DNA from: Yoonia sp. | GTDB lineage: Bacteria > Pseudomonadota > Alphaproteobacteria > Rhodobacterales > Rhodobacteraceae | DNA: 64,000 nucleotides | Assembly: GCA_029250945.1 (NCBI GenBank) | Contig: JAQXEG010000029.1 | Location: forward strand, 1 to 64,000 | Direction: 5' to 3' | In this document: positions 16,682 through 26,355 of the stretch, piece after piece | Layout of the letters: every line of letters starts with the position of its first letter | Position numbering within the stretch: position 1 is the first letter of the stretch | Position numbers and translations under genes: made by a program | The notes under the pieces: generated by a model | What the model was told of the DNA's origin: nothing | What the model saw: the letters and a program-made list of their open reading frames with translations, nothing else | The model's database searches: none

Positions 16682-19600
16682 ATGACCGACGACAGACTAG
16701 CTTTGCCCCCAAAACGCCGCCTGCGGGCCGTTCTGTGGACCGTGGCGTTGGGGCTTTCGTTGCCGTTGGTGGTGGTCGTCGGGCTGCTGGTCGCTTTGCT
16801 TGACCGAGAGATCGCGGCCACTGACTGGATCGTGAACCGGATTGAGGCGCGTGCCGCCACGATGCTGCAAGGCGGAAAGATTGGGTTTGGGCAGGTGATG
16901 CTCACGCTGGGCCGTGACCTGCACCCGCGGGTCCGCTTGACGCAAACCACGCTGCACGACGCAACGGGCCGCAATATTGCGCGCATTCCCGTGGCCGAGG
17001 GGCTGATTTCGCCGCGCGGGTTGCTGTTTCAGGGCGATGTTCTGTTGCAGGATGTGTCGTTGACCGGCGCCCAGATTGATTTGCGCCGCGCCGCTGACGG
17101 ATCGGTTGCGGTAGCGTTTGGCGGCGATCGTAAATTGGAACAGGCACCATCCGTGATTGCTTTGCTGGAGCGTAGTGACACGGTGCTATCGAGTGCCGCG
17201 TTGAACGCTTTGGAACAGGTGCAGGCGGATGGGGTGATCATCAACTACACAGACGCACGCGCAGGCCGCAATTGGACCGTGGACGGGGGGCAGATCAACC
17301 TTGATCTACGCAATCAACAAATAAGCCTGACGTCCGACTTTGTTCTTCTGACGGGCGGGGCTGATGTGACGCGGTTGCAGATGAGTTACCAAAGCCCCCG
17401 TGCAGACCGATCCGCCGATATCGGTGTTAGTGTCACAAATGCGCGCGCCCGCGACATCGCGAGCCAAACGCCCGCGTTGGCGTGGCTTGCTGATGTTGAT
17501 GCGGCGTTAACTGCCACGATGCGCACGGGGCTAAATGCTGATGGCACGTTGCGTCCGCTGAATGCGACGCTTGCGATTGGGGCGGGTGCGTTGCGCCCGA
17601 ACCTAGCCACAGAGCCTCTCCAATTTGACGCGGCCAAAACCTATTTATCCTATGATCCAAACGATCAGAAAATCACGTTTGACCAGATCGAAATTACGGC
17701 TCCCTTGGGACGGATTGAGGCGGCTGGCCAAGCCTATTTGAGTGATTTTCGGGATGGCAAACCCCAAAGCTTGATTGCCCAGTTTGACGCGCCTGTGGCA
17801 CGTGTTGCGGCGGGGGATATCTATGCGGACGGGTTGAATCTACCGCCCATAAGCGCCGATCTACGGTTGGGTTTTGACCCGTTTACGCTTGAAGTCGGTC
17901 AGATTGCGTTGTCTGAAGGTGACAGTCACATCACCGCAAGGGGTTGGGTTTCAGCGCAGCCGACGGGGTGGCGTGTGGCCGTTGATGCGCAGGCGGATCG
18001 GCTGGATAACGATAGGTTTCTTGCGCTTTGGCCCATCGGGTTCAAACCCAAAAGCCGCGAATGGTATGCCAGTAATGTCACCAGGGGCCAGCTGTCTGAC
18101 GCGCAATTTGCATTGCGGTTTGAACAAGGGGCGCCACCGATTGTCGCCGCGCAGTATGAGTTTGAAGATACGGCCGTCAAATATCTTAGAAATTTGCCGC
18201 CCATCACACAGGCCAGCGGGGTTGTGTCCCTACAAGATAACGCGCTTGTCGTCAGTCTTGCGCGTGGGGGTGTTTCTGCGCCGACGGGCGGGCGAGCCGA
18301 TCTTGCGGGCAGTACCTTTACCGTAGTGGATACGCGTGTGCGTGGCGGGCTAGGGAAGTTGGATTTGCAGCTGGATAGCACAATCACTGCGGCATTATCG
18401 CTTCTGGATCAGCCGCCGGTTAGTTTGATGCAAAAAGCGGGCCGTGCGGTCGAAATCGCCCAAGGCCGCGCGCAAACGCGTGGTGTCATCAGTTTTCCGT
18501 TGCGCAAAGGCGTGCCGCAGTCCGAGATCGCCTATGATATTAGTGCGACCCTGCGTGATGTGCGCAGTGGCGTGATCATTCCCAAACGTGCGTTGCGCGC
18601 CAACCGTTTGCGTCTATCGGCAACGCCGCAACGGCTTTTGATTGCTGGACTAGCGACGGTGGACGGGATCGCCGTTGATGCGACATGGGAACAGAAAATC
18701 GGACCTGAACACGCAGGCAAAAGCGCGCTTAGCGCGACGGTCGCCTTATCGCAGCAGGCATTGGATGCGTTTAACATCACGCTGCCGCCTGGCACGGTGA
18801 CAGGCGCGGGGCAGGGCACGCTGGATGTCGCGCTACAAAAGGGGCGTGCGCCCGCATTTACGCTGACGTCCGATCTACGAGGGATCGGGGTTTCGATCCC
18901 TGTGGTCGGATGGCGCAAGGGGCGCGATACCCGCGGTGAGCTGCGCGTCGCTGGCACACTTGGGCCGGTGGCGCAGATCACAACGCTGAATATCGCGGGT
19001 AGTGGGCTGACAGCGTTGGGCGATGTGGCGCTGAATGCGGACGGTACGTTGGACCGCGCGCGCTTTGCCCAGCTGCAGATCGGGTCATGGCTGGATGCGC
19101 CGGTGACGTTAAGGGGGCGTGGTAAGGGCCGGCCAGTTGGCATCACCATCGGCAGCGGGCGGGTCGATCTGCGTGGTGCGTCACTGCTTGGCGGGGACGG
19201 ACAAGGCGGCCCATTGGCGGTGCGTCTGGGGCGGTTGCAAATCGCGCAAGGCATTCGGTTGGACGATTTCCGAGGCGACTTTGCTAGCAATGGCGGCTTT
19301 AACGGTCAATTTTCCGGGCGATTGAACGGTGGGCCGCGTGTGCAGGGCACTGTTGTGCCGCAAAGTGGGCGGTTTGCGATCCGTTTGCGGTCTGACGATG
19401 CGGGGGGCGTGTTTGGCGCGGCTGGCTTTGTGAAAAATGCGGTTGGCGGGTCCGTCGATCTGACCCTTGCGCCAACGGGTGGTGCGGGGACATTTGACGG
19501 TGTGCTAAAGGTCGAGGCGCTGCGCATACGTGATGCGCCAGCCATGGCGGCACTGCTGGATTCGATCAGTGTGGTCGGCCTGCTGCGGCAACTGGACGGG

Positions 19601-19945
19601 CAGGGCCTTGCGTTTGATGAGGTTGATGCGACCTTCCGGTTAACGCCATCGGCGGTCATTGTGACGCAATCCAGCGCCGTTGGTCCGGGGCTTGGCATTT
19701 CGTTGGACGGGATTTACATGCTGGCCAACAAGCAAATCGATTTCCAAGGGGTGATTTCCCCGCTTTATGTCCTGAACGGGATCGGTTCGATCTTTACCCG
19801 CAAGGGAGAGGGATTGATCGGCTTTAACTTTAACCTTGCTGGCACGGCGGATGACCCGCAAGTGTCCGTGAACCCGCTATCCGCATTCACACCGGGCATG
19901 TTCCGAGAGAATTTTCGCCGCCCGCCACCACAGGTCACACAATGA
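16682..19945 (+). CDS. large AsmA/YhdP-like envelope protein (DUF3971)
   Basis: A 1087-residue protein with a cytosolic tail, one membrane helix (about residues 20-45, [19 protein letters not shown]) and a long periplasmic region of beta-rich repeats. It ends in an AsmA-like C-terminal segment ([15 protein letters not shown]). Proteins of this architecture (YhdP, TamB, AsmA) are thought to bridge phospholipid transport from inner to outer membrane; that role is inferred. ATG 16682 follows AGGA with five bases between. The stop overlaps the queA start by ATGA, so the two genes are coupled. Confidence 0.82.
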   Translation: MTDDRLALPPKRRLRAVLWTVALGLSLPLVVVVGLLVALLDREIAATDWIVNRIEARAATMLQGGKIGFGQVMLTLGRDLHPRVRLTQTTLHDATGRNIARIPVAEGLISPRGLLFQGDVLLQDVSLTGAQIDLRRAADGSVAVAFGGDRKLEQAPSVIALLERSDTVLSSAALNALEQVQADGVIINYTDARAGRNWTVDGGQINLDLRNQQISLTSDFVLLTGGADVTRLQMSYQSPRADRSADIGVSVTNARARDIASQTPALAWLADVDAALTATMRTGLNADGTLRPLNATLAIGAGALRPNLATEPLQFDAAKTYLSYDPNDQKITFDQIEITAPLGRIEAAGQAYLSDFRDGKPQSLIAQFDAPVARVAAGDIYADGLNLPPISADLRLGFDPFTLEVGQIALSEGDSHITARGWVSAQPTGWRVAVDAQADRLDNDRFLALWPIGFKPKSREWYASNVTRGQLSDAQFALRFEQGAPPIVAAQYEFEDTAVKYLRNLPPITQASGVVSLQDNALVVSLARGGVSAPTGGRADLAGSTFTVVDTRVRGGLGKLDLQLDSTITAALSLLDQPPVSLMQKAGRAVEIAQGRAQTRGVISFPLRKGVPQSEIAYDISATLRDVRSGVIIPKRALRANRLRLSATPQRLLIAGLATVDGIAVDATWEQKIGPEHAGKSALSATVALSQQALDAFNITLPPGTVTGAGQGTLDVALQKGRAPAFTLTSDLRGIGVSIPVVGWRKGRDTRGELRVAGTLGPVAQITTLNIAGSGLTALGDVALNADGTLDRARFAQLQIGSWLDAPVTLRGRGKGRPVGITIGSGRVDLRGASLLGGDGQGGPLAVRLGRLQIAQGIRLDDFRGDFASNGGFNGQFSGRLNGGPRVQGTVVPQSGRFAIRLRSDDAGGVFGAAGFVKNAVGGSVDLTLAPTGGAGTFDGVLKVEALRIRDAPAMAALLDSISVVGLLRQLDGQGLAFDEVDATFRLTPSAVIVTQSSAVGPGLGISLDGIYMLANKQIDFQGVISPLYVLNGIGSIFTRKGEGLIGFNFNLAGTADDPQVSVNPLSAFTPGMFRENFRRPPPQVTQ

Positions 19946-20988
19946 AGCTGTCTGATTTCGATTTTGAACTTCCCGAAGAATTGATCGCCGTGCGCCCCGT
20001 CACGCCGCGCACTGATGCCAAACTGTTGGTGGCGCGGGGCGATACGATTGCCGATCACCGCGTTGGTGATCTGGTCGATGTGCTGCGGTCCAGTGATGTG
20101 CTGGTGCTGAACGACACCAAGGTTATTCCCGCCCGTCTGTTGGGCCTGCGCCACCGCGACGGGGATGCGGGGCCGACGGCGGCCAAGATGGATGTAACCC
20201 TTCTTGATCTAGGTGCCGATGGCACGTGGGGCGCGATGGTCAAACCGCTTAAAAAGGTCCGTGACGGGGAGGAGATCATTTTCTCTGACGCGCTGCGGGC
20301 CACTGTTGTGTCGCGTGCGGACGGGCAGGCGCGGTTGCGGTTCAATGTGACGGGCGATGATTTTGATGCGGCGTTGAATGCCGTGGGGGCGATGCCGCTC
20401 CCCCCATATATTGCGGCCAAGCGGCCTGCGGATGACGTGGATAAGACCGACTATCAGACCCAATGGGCGAAACATGCTGGTGCCGTTGCGGCGCCAACAG
20501 CGTCGCTACACTTCAATGCCGATTTGCTAGCCCAGCTTGCTGCAAAGGGTGTCCAGTTTGTCTATGTAACGTTGCATGTTAGCGCAGGTACTTTTCTGCC
20601 TGTCAAAGTCGATGATGTCGCCGACCACAAAATGCACGCTGAATGGGGCGAGGTTACGCAAACCGCCGCCGACACAATAGCCAAGGCCAAGGCCAAGGGC
20701 CGCCGTGTGATCCCCGTGGGCACAACCGCCTTGCGCCTTATTGAGAGTGCGGCGCGCGGCGGACAGATCGCCCCGTGGGAAGGCGAAACGGATATTTTCA
20801 TCACGCCGGGTTTCCAGTTTCAGGTTGCAGATGCGCTCATGACCAACTTCCACCTGCCAAAGTCCACATTGATGATGCTTGTGTCGGCACTGATGGGGAC
20901 CGCGCAGGTTAAGGCGATCTACACACATGCCATCGACAAGCAGTATCGGTTCTTTTCTTATGGTGACGCGTCGATATTGTTTCCCTGA
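19942..20988 (+). CDS. queA: S-adenosylmethionine:tRNA ribosyltransferase-isomerase
   Basis: A 348-residue enzyme that transfers and isomerises the ribosyl moiety of SAM onto 7-aminomethyl-7-deazaguanine in tRNA, forming epoxyqueuosine at position 34 of Asp, Asn, His and Tyr tRNAs. Diagnostic segments are the N-terminal [26 protein letters not shown], the [15 protein letters not shown] core and the C-terminal [10 protein letters not shown]. Length and ends match the family. It is coupled to the preceding AsmA-like gene by a 4-bp overlap. No other queuosine gene is nearby. It may serve the tRNA-Asp copies seen at the window start. Confidence 0.96.
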   Translation: MKLSDFDFELPEELIAVRPVTPRTDAKLLVARGDTIADHRVGDLVDVLRSSDVLVLNDTKVIPARLLGLRHRDGDAGPTAAKMDVTLLDLGADGTWGAMVKPLKKVRDGEEIIFSDALRATVVSRADGQARLRFNVTGDDFDAALNAVGAMPLPPYIAAKRPADDVDKTDYQTQWAKHAGAVAAPTASLHFNADLLAQLAAKGVQFVYVTLHVSAGTFLPVKVDDVADHKMHAEWGEVTQTAADTIAKAKAKGRRVIPVGTTALRLIESAARGGQIAPWEGETDIFITPGFQFQVADALMTNFHLPKSTLMMLVSALMGTAQVKAIYTHAIDKQYRFFSYGDASILFP

Positions 20989-21094
20989 CGCGCCATAGGC
21001 GACGTGCCATTCATCTGAAGTGTCGCGAAATGGCATTTCAGCCGTCCGGTTTCGCTGTTAATCGGGGCTAAGAACTTAGGCAAAGGACAAGCCA

Positions 21095-22360
21095 ATGTTT
21101 CAAGTGATGGGCGCATCTTGGGCACTGTTTTTAGGGATGTTCATGTTGATGATCGGCAACGGTCTTCAGGGGACATTGTTGGGTTTGCGTGGCGATATGG
21201 AAGGGTTCAGCACCTTCGCGTTGTCGGTTGTGATGTCCGCCTATTTCGTGGGCTTTTTGTTTAGTTCGCAACTGACGCCTAAATTGATCGGTCGCGTGGG
21301 CCACGTGCGTGTGTTTGCGGCGCTCGGCTCCACAATTTCCGCCGTTCTCATCATGTATCCGATGCTGGTTGACCCGTGGGTGTGGACGTTCGGGCGCGTC
21401 GTGATCGGGTTTTGCTTTTGCGGTGTGTATGTGACAGCGGAAAGCTGGTTGAATGATGCATCAACCAATGAAACCCGCGGACAAGCACTCTCGCTTTATC
21501 TGATGGTGCAAATGGCGGGGATTGTGGCGGCCCAATACATCGTGTCCCAAGGGGACGTGTCGGGTTACATCCTGTTCATCCTTCCGTCGATTTTCGTGTC
21601 GCTCGCCTTTGCGCCGATCCTTTTGTCGATCCGCCCTATGCCGCAGTTCGCGCAAACAAAACCGATGACCATTCGGTCGTTGATTGATGCCTCCCCGTTG
21701 GGCTGCGTGGGTATGTTCCTTTTGGGCGGTGTGTTTTCGGCGCAATTCGGGATGTCGGCCATTTATGGCGCACGCGTCGGCCTCAGCGTAAGCCAGATCT
21801 CCGTCTTTGTGTCCGTCATCTATGTGGCCGCCCTTGTGGCGCAATACCCGATAGGGTGGTTGTCAGACCGGCTTGACCGGCGCCTGTTGATCATGGGCGT
21901 GGGGTTTGTCGGCGGGCTTGGGGCTTTGCTGGCCTATGCGGTCCCCGATAATTTCACGATTATCTTGATTAGTGCGGCGATCTTGGGTGGCACGTCTAAC
22001 CCGCTTTATGCGCTGCTGATTGCCTACACCAACGACTACCTTGAGAAAGAGGATATGGCTGCCGCGTCGGGTGGTCTGCTGTTCATCAATGGGATCGGCG
22101 CAATTGCAGGCCCGATTATTGTGGGTGCAATGATGGATGGTCTGGGGGCCAACGGATATTGGATGTTCTCTGCGGTGCTGATGCTGATCATGGGCGTCTA
22201 TGCCGCCTTCCGGATGACCCGCCGGAGTCGCTCTGACATCGACATCGAAGACGCGACACCATATGCCGCGATTTCTGCTACATCGACGCCCATTGTCGCT
22301 GAGGTTGCGCAGGAATTCTATGTCGAGGCCGAAGAAGAGGCCAGCGAGACAGAATTTTAA
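21095..22360 (+). CDS. MFS transporter
   Basis: A 421-residue major facilitator with 12 predicted membrane helices. The loop 2-3 region reads LIGRVGHVRVF and the corresponding second-half loop WLSDRLDRRLL. The C-terminal tail (about 380-421) is cytosolic and strongly acidic (EAEEEASETEF). The sequence resembles the YcaD-like group, whose substrates are mostly unknown. The ATG is preceded by AAGGA. It stands between queA and the DUF924 gene on the same strand. A small ATTGCGT/ACGCAAT hairpin follows at 22379-22396. Confidence 0.85.
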   Translation: MFQVMGASWALFLGMFMLMIGNGLQGTLLGLRGDMEGFSTFALSVVMSAYFVGFLFSSQLTPKLIGRVGHVRVFAALGSTISAVLIMYPMLVDPWVWTFGRVVIGFCFCGVYVTAESWLNDASTNETRGQALSLYLMVQMAGIVAAQYIVSQGDVSGYILFILPSIFVSLAFAPILLSIRPMPQFAQTKPMTIRSLIDASPLGCVGMFLLGGVFSAQFGMSAIYGARVGLSVSQISVFVSVIYVAALVAQYPIGWLSDRLDRRLLIMGVGFVGGLGALLAYAVPDNFTIILISAAILGGTSNPLYALLIAYTNDYLEKEDMAAASGGLLFINGIGAIAGPIIVGAMMDGLGANGYWMFSAVLMLIMGVYAAFRMTRRSRSDIDIEDATPYAAISATSTPIVAEVAQEFYVEAEEEASETEF

Positions 22361-22441
22361 TCAACCCAAAAGCAACCTATTGCGTGTAAACGCAATCGCG
22401 ATAAGTTGACCATACGGCAGGTTCGCTAAGGGACGCGTGCG

Positions 22442-23026
22442 ATGAAACAGGCAGATGACATTCTAACTTACTGGCTTGATGAGGTTGGGCCAGACGGTTG
22501 GTACCGCGGCGATAAGGCGCTTGATGATGATATTCGGGACCAGTTCGAATTCACATGGGAACGTGCGCAGTTGGGGGCCTGTGGCCTGTGGCTGACTGAT
22601 CCGGCTGGGACACTTGCATACATCATCCTGACCGACCAGTTTTCGCGCAACATGTACCGCGACGATGCACGGGCATTTGCGAGCGATAAATCGGCACGAG
22701 CGGCCGCCAAGGTTGCAATTGATCGCGAATGGGATCGTGCAATTTCCGAACCCGCGCGGCAGTTTTTCTATATGCCATTGATGCATTCTGAGAACCTGAT
22801 TGATCAGGATCGGGCCGTGCGTCTGATCCATTCACGGCTACCGGACACGGGGGCCAGCACGCTGACCCACGCCCGCGTTCACCGCAGCATCATCCGTAAA
22901 TTTGGGCGGTTTCCATACCGGAATGCTGCGCTTGGTCGGACCATGACACCGGCTGAGCAAAAGTTCATGGATGACGGTGGATACGGCACGTTGTTCCGGG
23001 AGGAAACGGTATCTGAGACGACTTAA
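22442..23026 (+). CDS. DUF924 family protein
   Basis: A 194-residue cytosolic protein of the DUF924 family (TPR-like helical fold). Typical segments are the LTYWLDEVGPDGWY-type N-terminus, LILTDQFSRNMYR and the FYMPLMHSE motif. No enzymatic function is known for the family. The motif FPYRNAALGR near the C-terminus is also typical. It is preceded by the MFS gene (81 bp) and followed 53 bp later by the broken diguanylate cyclase gene. Confidence 0.85.
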   Translation: MKQADDILTYWLDEVGPDGWYRGDKALDDDIRDQFEFTWERAQLGACGLWLTDPAGTLAYIILTDQFSRNMYRDDARAFASDKSARAAAKVAIDREWDRAISEPARQFFYMPLMHSENLIDQDRAVRLIHSRLPDTGASTLTHARVHRSIIRKFGRFPYRNAALGRTMTPAEQKFMDDGGYGTLFREETVSETT

Positions 23027-23079
23027 CCATTCTGTCACCCTCTGGGGCTAGGGTTTGGAAAACAAGATCAGAGGTCCCT

Positions 23080-24591
23080 ATGAATATCCAAACTGATTCC
23101 AAATCTGGCCGCAAAAGCTGGCTTGTTGACAGTGACCAAGCGCCGAAAAAGGCGCTGCCGGATCTGGCCCTGCAGATTATGAATATCATGGAGCAGGGGA
23201 TCATCGTGTGGTCCGCTGACGGCATTTGCGAATTGCACAACACGCGTATTTTTGACGTGCTGGAATTGTCAGGTGGTGACATCGGGATTGGCACAAAACG
23301 GTCTGATTTCCTTGCCTTGGCGGAAAAACGTGGTGAATTTGCCGCAGCCGCGCAGGCAGAGGCGACAGCGAAATTCAAGTCGCACAAACCGTTTTCTTTT
23401 GACCATAAAATGCCAAGCGCGCGGATCGTTAGCACCAATGCCCGCCCGTCGCTCGGCGGTGGCTATGTCGTCACATTCACCGACGTAACAGAGGCGCGGC
23501 GCGTTGCAGAAAAGCTCGCAAAAGCGATTGAAGAGGTGGCATTGTCCGAACGCCGTGCCCATGACGTCCTGGAAAATGAACGCATCCGCCAAAAAGAGGC
23601 GGTGATGCTGGGGCAGCTCGATGAATGGCTGCAATCGTGCAAAACGCTCGATGAACTGTTCGAAATTGTGCAAAGCTTTATGTCGAAATTCTTGCCGCAA
23701 ACCAAAGGGGAATTGCTGGTCTATTCGAATTCGCGTGACGTGCTCGAAGGGGCTTGTCACTGGTCATAAGATGCGCCACGGGCCCAAATGGCGCCCGATG
23801 GTTGCTGGGCGCTACGACGTGGTCGCAGCTACAAGTTTGAACCTGAAACGTTAAGTTTTCTGTGCGATCATGTGCGCGGGCAGGGGCATCAGGGCGACGC
23901 GCCCTATATCTGTGTGCCCATCATCGCGCATGGCGATACTGTCGGTTTGTTACACATCCAATTTGACGCTGATCCAGACGAAATTGACATGCTCTACCCT
24001 CAGGCTTTTGCAACCCGTTGAGGTGAACATATCTCAATGGCGATTGCGAACGTAAAGCTGCGCGATGAACTGCACGCCCAGTCGATACGCGATCCGCTGA
24101 CCGGGCTTTATAACAGGCGATTCTTTTTGGATACGATGCGGCGGCTTTTGATCGGGGCTGGTAGACAAAAACAGACATTTAGCCGTGTTTCGTTCGATGC
24201 AGATACGTTCAAACTGTTTAACGATAACCACGGTCACGATGCGGGCGACGTTGTTCTACAGGCCATATCGGAGAAGCTGTTGGATGTTGTCCCTGGCGAT
24301 GCCATCGATTGCCGGATGGGCGGGGAGGAATTTGCCGTCATCCTGCCTGATTGCATGCTGAAATCTGCGCAAGGCATTGCCAACCAAATGAGAGAGGTGA
24401 TCGCCGATACGCAAGTGCAATACGTGCATGGCACATTGCCGAAAATCACCATCTCCGCAGGTGTCTCAAGCTTTCCCCAACACGGAAAGACGCCCCAAAT
24501 CCTTTTGAAACAGGCTGATGAGGCGCGTTATACGGCCAAGGCGAACGGGCGCAATTGTGTTGTTGTCGCCCCTAAACCCAAAGCACTTTAG
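23080..24591 (+). pseudogene. PAS-GAF-GGDEF diguanylate cyclase gene broken by two in-frame stops
   Basis: One frame of 504 codons encodes a PAS domain (about residues 25-140), a coiled linker, a GAF-like domain (about 195-315) and a GGDEF domain (about 335-495) with the active-site motif GGEEF. It would make cyclic di-GMP. It is interrupted by TAA at 23767-23769, early in the GAF domain, and by TGA at 24019-24021, just before the GAF-GGDEF linker. The frame is the same before, between and after the stops, and each side reads as family sequence (CWALRRGRSY, IIAHGDTVGLLHIQF, DPLTGLYNRR). The isolated GGDEF part from ATG 24037 might still be translated, but it lacks its sensor. Confidence 0.85.
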
Positions 24592-24647
24592 GTTTGCATC
24601 TGTCCCATAGCAGCCATGCCCCAACGTCACTGGAGGTCGGTGAAAAA

Positions 24648-24667
24648 TTAGTTTAACATCAAACTAA
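24648..24667. promoter_or_regulatory. inverted repeat upstream of lpd
   Basis: TTAGTTT and AAACTAA arms separated by AACATC, ending 22 bp before the lpd ATG; a second palindrome ACTAATTAGT overlaps its right arm. The AT-rich symmetry stands out in this GC-rich DNA and could be an operator or a 5' leader hairpin. No known regulator is recognised. Confidence 0.45.
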
Positions 24668-24689
24668 TTAGTTGCGTGGAGGACTGCAA

Positions 24690-26084
24690 ATGGCTGCAAA
24701 GAACTTTGATCTGATCATAATCGGCGCGGGCCCGGGTGGGTATGTTGCCGCTATTCGTGGTGCCCAATTGGGCCTGAATGTCGCGATTGTCGAACGCGAA
24801 CACATGGGCGGGATTTGTTTGAATTGGGGCTGTATCCCGACCAAAGCAATGCTGCGGTCATCCGAGGTGTTTCACCTGATGCATCGTGCCAAAGAATTCG
24901 GTTTGAAGGCCGACGGAATTGGCTACGACCTTGACGCCGTGGTTAAGCGTAGCCGCGCGGTTGCGGGGCAATTGTCAGGCGGAATTTCGCACCTGATGAA
25001 AAAGAACAAAATCACGACCTTCATGGGCGAAGCGACCGTTCCAGCCAAGGGCAAGGTGTCGGTGAAAACGGATAAAGCCACCGAAGAACTGACCGCAAAA
25101 AACATCGTCCTTGCCACTGGTGCGCGTGCGCGTGAATTGCCCGGGCTCGAGGCGGATGGCGATTTGGTCTGGACGTACAAGGATGCACTGACGCCCAAAC
25201 GGATGCCAAAAAAGCTCTTGGTCATCGGGTCAGGTGCGATTGGCATCGAATTCGCAAGCTTTTACAACACTTTGGGCGCTGACACGACAGTCGTCGAGGT
25301 TATGGACAGGGTTCTACCCGTGGAAGACGCGGAAATTTCGGCCTTCGCAAAAAAACAATTTGTTAAGCAAGGTATGAAAATCATGGAGAAATCCATGGTC
25401 AAGCAGCTGGATCGCGGCAAAGGTAAGGTTACGGCCCATATTGAGACAGGCGGCAAGACGATCACCGAAACCTTCGATACCGTCATCTCCGCGGTGGGGA
25501 TCGTTGGGAACGTTGAAAACCTTGGCCTTGAAGAGCTTGGCGTTAAGATTGACCGCACGCATGTTGTGACCGACGAATATTGCCGCACTGGCATCGATTG
25601 TCTTTATGCGATCGGCGATATCGCGGGCGCACCTTGGTTGGCGCATAAGGCCAGCCATGAAGGGGTCATGGTTGCTGAATTGATCGCGGGCAAACACGCG
25701 CATCCGGTCAAACCCGAAACAATCGCAGGCTGCACGTATTGCCACCCGCAGGTTGCGTCGGTCGGCTATACCGAAGCCAAAGCAAAAGAGCTGGGCTACG
25801 ATATCAAAGTGGGCCGCTTCCCGTTTATCGGGAACGGCAAAGCCATCGCGTTGGGTGAGCCTGAGGGCATGGTCAAAACGGTGTTCGACGCGAAAACCGG
25901 TGAACTTTTGGGCGCGCACATGGTGGGGGCGGAGGTCACCGAACTGATCCAGGGCTATGTGGTCGGGCGCCAGTTGGAAACCACGGAAGAAGATCTGATG
26001 AACACGGTCTTCCCGCATCCCACATTGTCCGAAATGATGCACGAAAGCGTTTTGGATGCCTATGGACGCGCCATCCATATGTAG
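24690..26084 (+). CDS. lpd: dihydrolipoyl dehydrogenase
   Basis: E3 flavoprotein of 464 residues that reoxidises dihydrolipoamide of 2-oxoacid dehydrogenase complexes or the glycine cleavage system, passing electrons to NAD. It shows the FAD dinucleotide fold IIGAGPGGYVAA, the redox-active disulfide GGICLNWGCIPTKA, a second nucleotide fold VIGSGAIGIEFAS and the C-terminal His-Glu dyad in FPHPTLSEMMHE. ATG 24690 is chosen, six bases after GGAGGA. No E1 or E2 genes lie next to it, so the partner complex is not evident. A strong terminator follows. Confidence 0.96.
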   Translation: MAAKNFDLIIIGAGPGGYVAAIRGAQLGLNVAIVEREHMGGICLNWGCIPTKAMLRSSEVFHLMHRAKEFGLKADGIGYDLDAVVKRSRAVAGQLSGGISHLMKKNKITTFMGEATVPAKGKVSVKTDKATEELTAKNIVLATGARARELPGLEADGDLVWTYKDALTPKRMPKKLLVIGSGAIGIEFASFYNTLGADTTVVEVMDRVLPVEDAEISAFAKKQFVKQGMKIMEKSMVKQLDRGKGKVTAHIETGGKTITETFDTVISAVGIVGNVENLGLEELGVKIDRTHVVTDEYCRTGIDCLYAIGDIAGAPWLAHKASHEGVMVAELIAGKHAHPVKPETIAGCTYCHPQVASVGYTEAKAKELGYDIKVGRFPFIGNGKAIALGEPEGMVKTVFDAKTGELLGAHMVGAEVTELIQGYVVGRQLETTEEDLMNTVFPHPTLSEMMHESVLDAYGRAIHM

Positions 26085-26106
26085 GCCCATGTTGATTCCA
26101 TTAACC

Positions 26107-26145
26107 AAGCCCCCTGTGCCATGTAGGCGTGGGGGGCTTTTTGTT
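26107..26145 (+). terminator. intrinsic terminator after lpd
   Basis: AAGCCCCC (26107-26114) pairs with GGGGGCTT, with a loop of about 17 nt, followed by TTTTTG. It lies 22 bp after the lpd stop codon and isolates lpd from uvrA. Confidence 0.85.
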
Positions 26146-26274
26146 TTCGAGGGACATCGTGCTAGTGCCGCGGTCAAAGCACCTAACGCACGCGCGATGT
26201 GTTAACTTAATGCTTTGAAAAGCGCGCCACGTGGAAAGTGGCCGCAGCCTTTACCATAGAATTATTTTTTATAT

Positions 26275-26289
26275 GTTCATGAAATGTTC
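26275..26289. promoter_or_regulatory. LexA box upstream of uvrA
   Basis: GTTC-ATGAAAT-GTTC, an exact match to the alphaproteobacterial LexA operator GTTC-N7-GTTC, 67 bp before the uvrA ATG. The same pattern stands before lexA in this window. uvrA is a standard SOS gene, so control by LexA is very likely. Confidence 0.88.
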
Positions 26290-26355
26290 CATATTTGGGG
26301 TGGCGATCTTGTTTCAACCCTCTATCTGGAAAGAAGGAATCTGCTGGGGGACATC

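Noticed and set aside
26284-26355. Upstream extension of uvrA
   Set aside because: The frame stays open but overlaps the LexA box, and the family N-terminus starts at ATG 26356 after GGGGGA.
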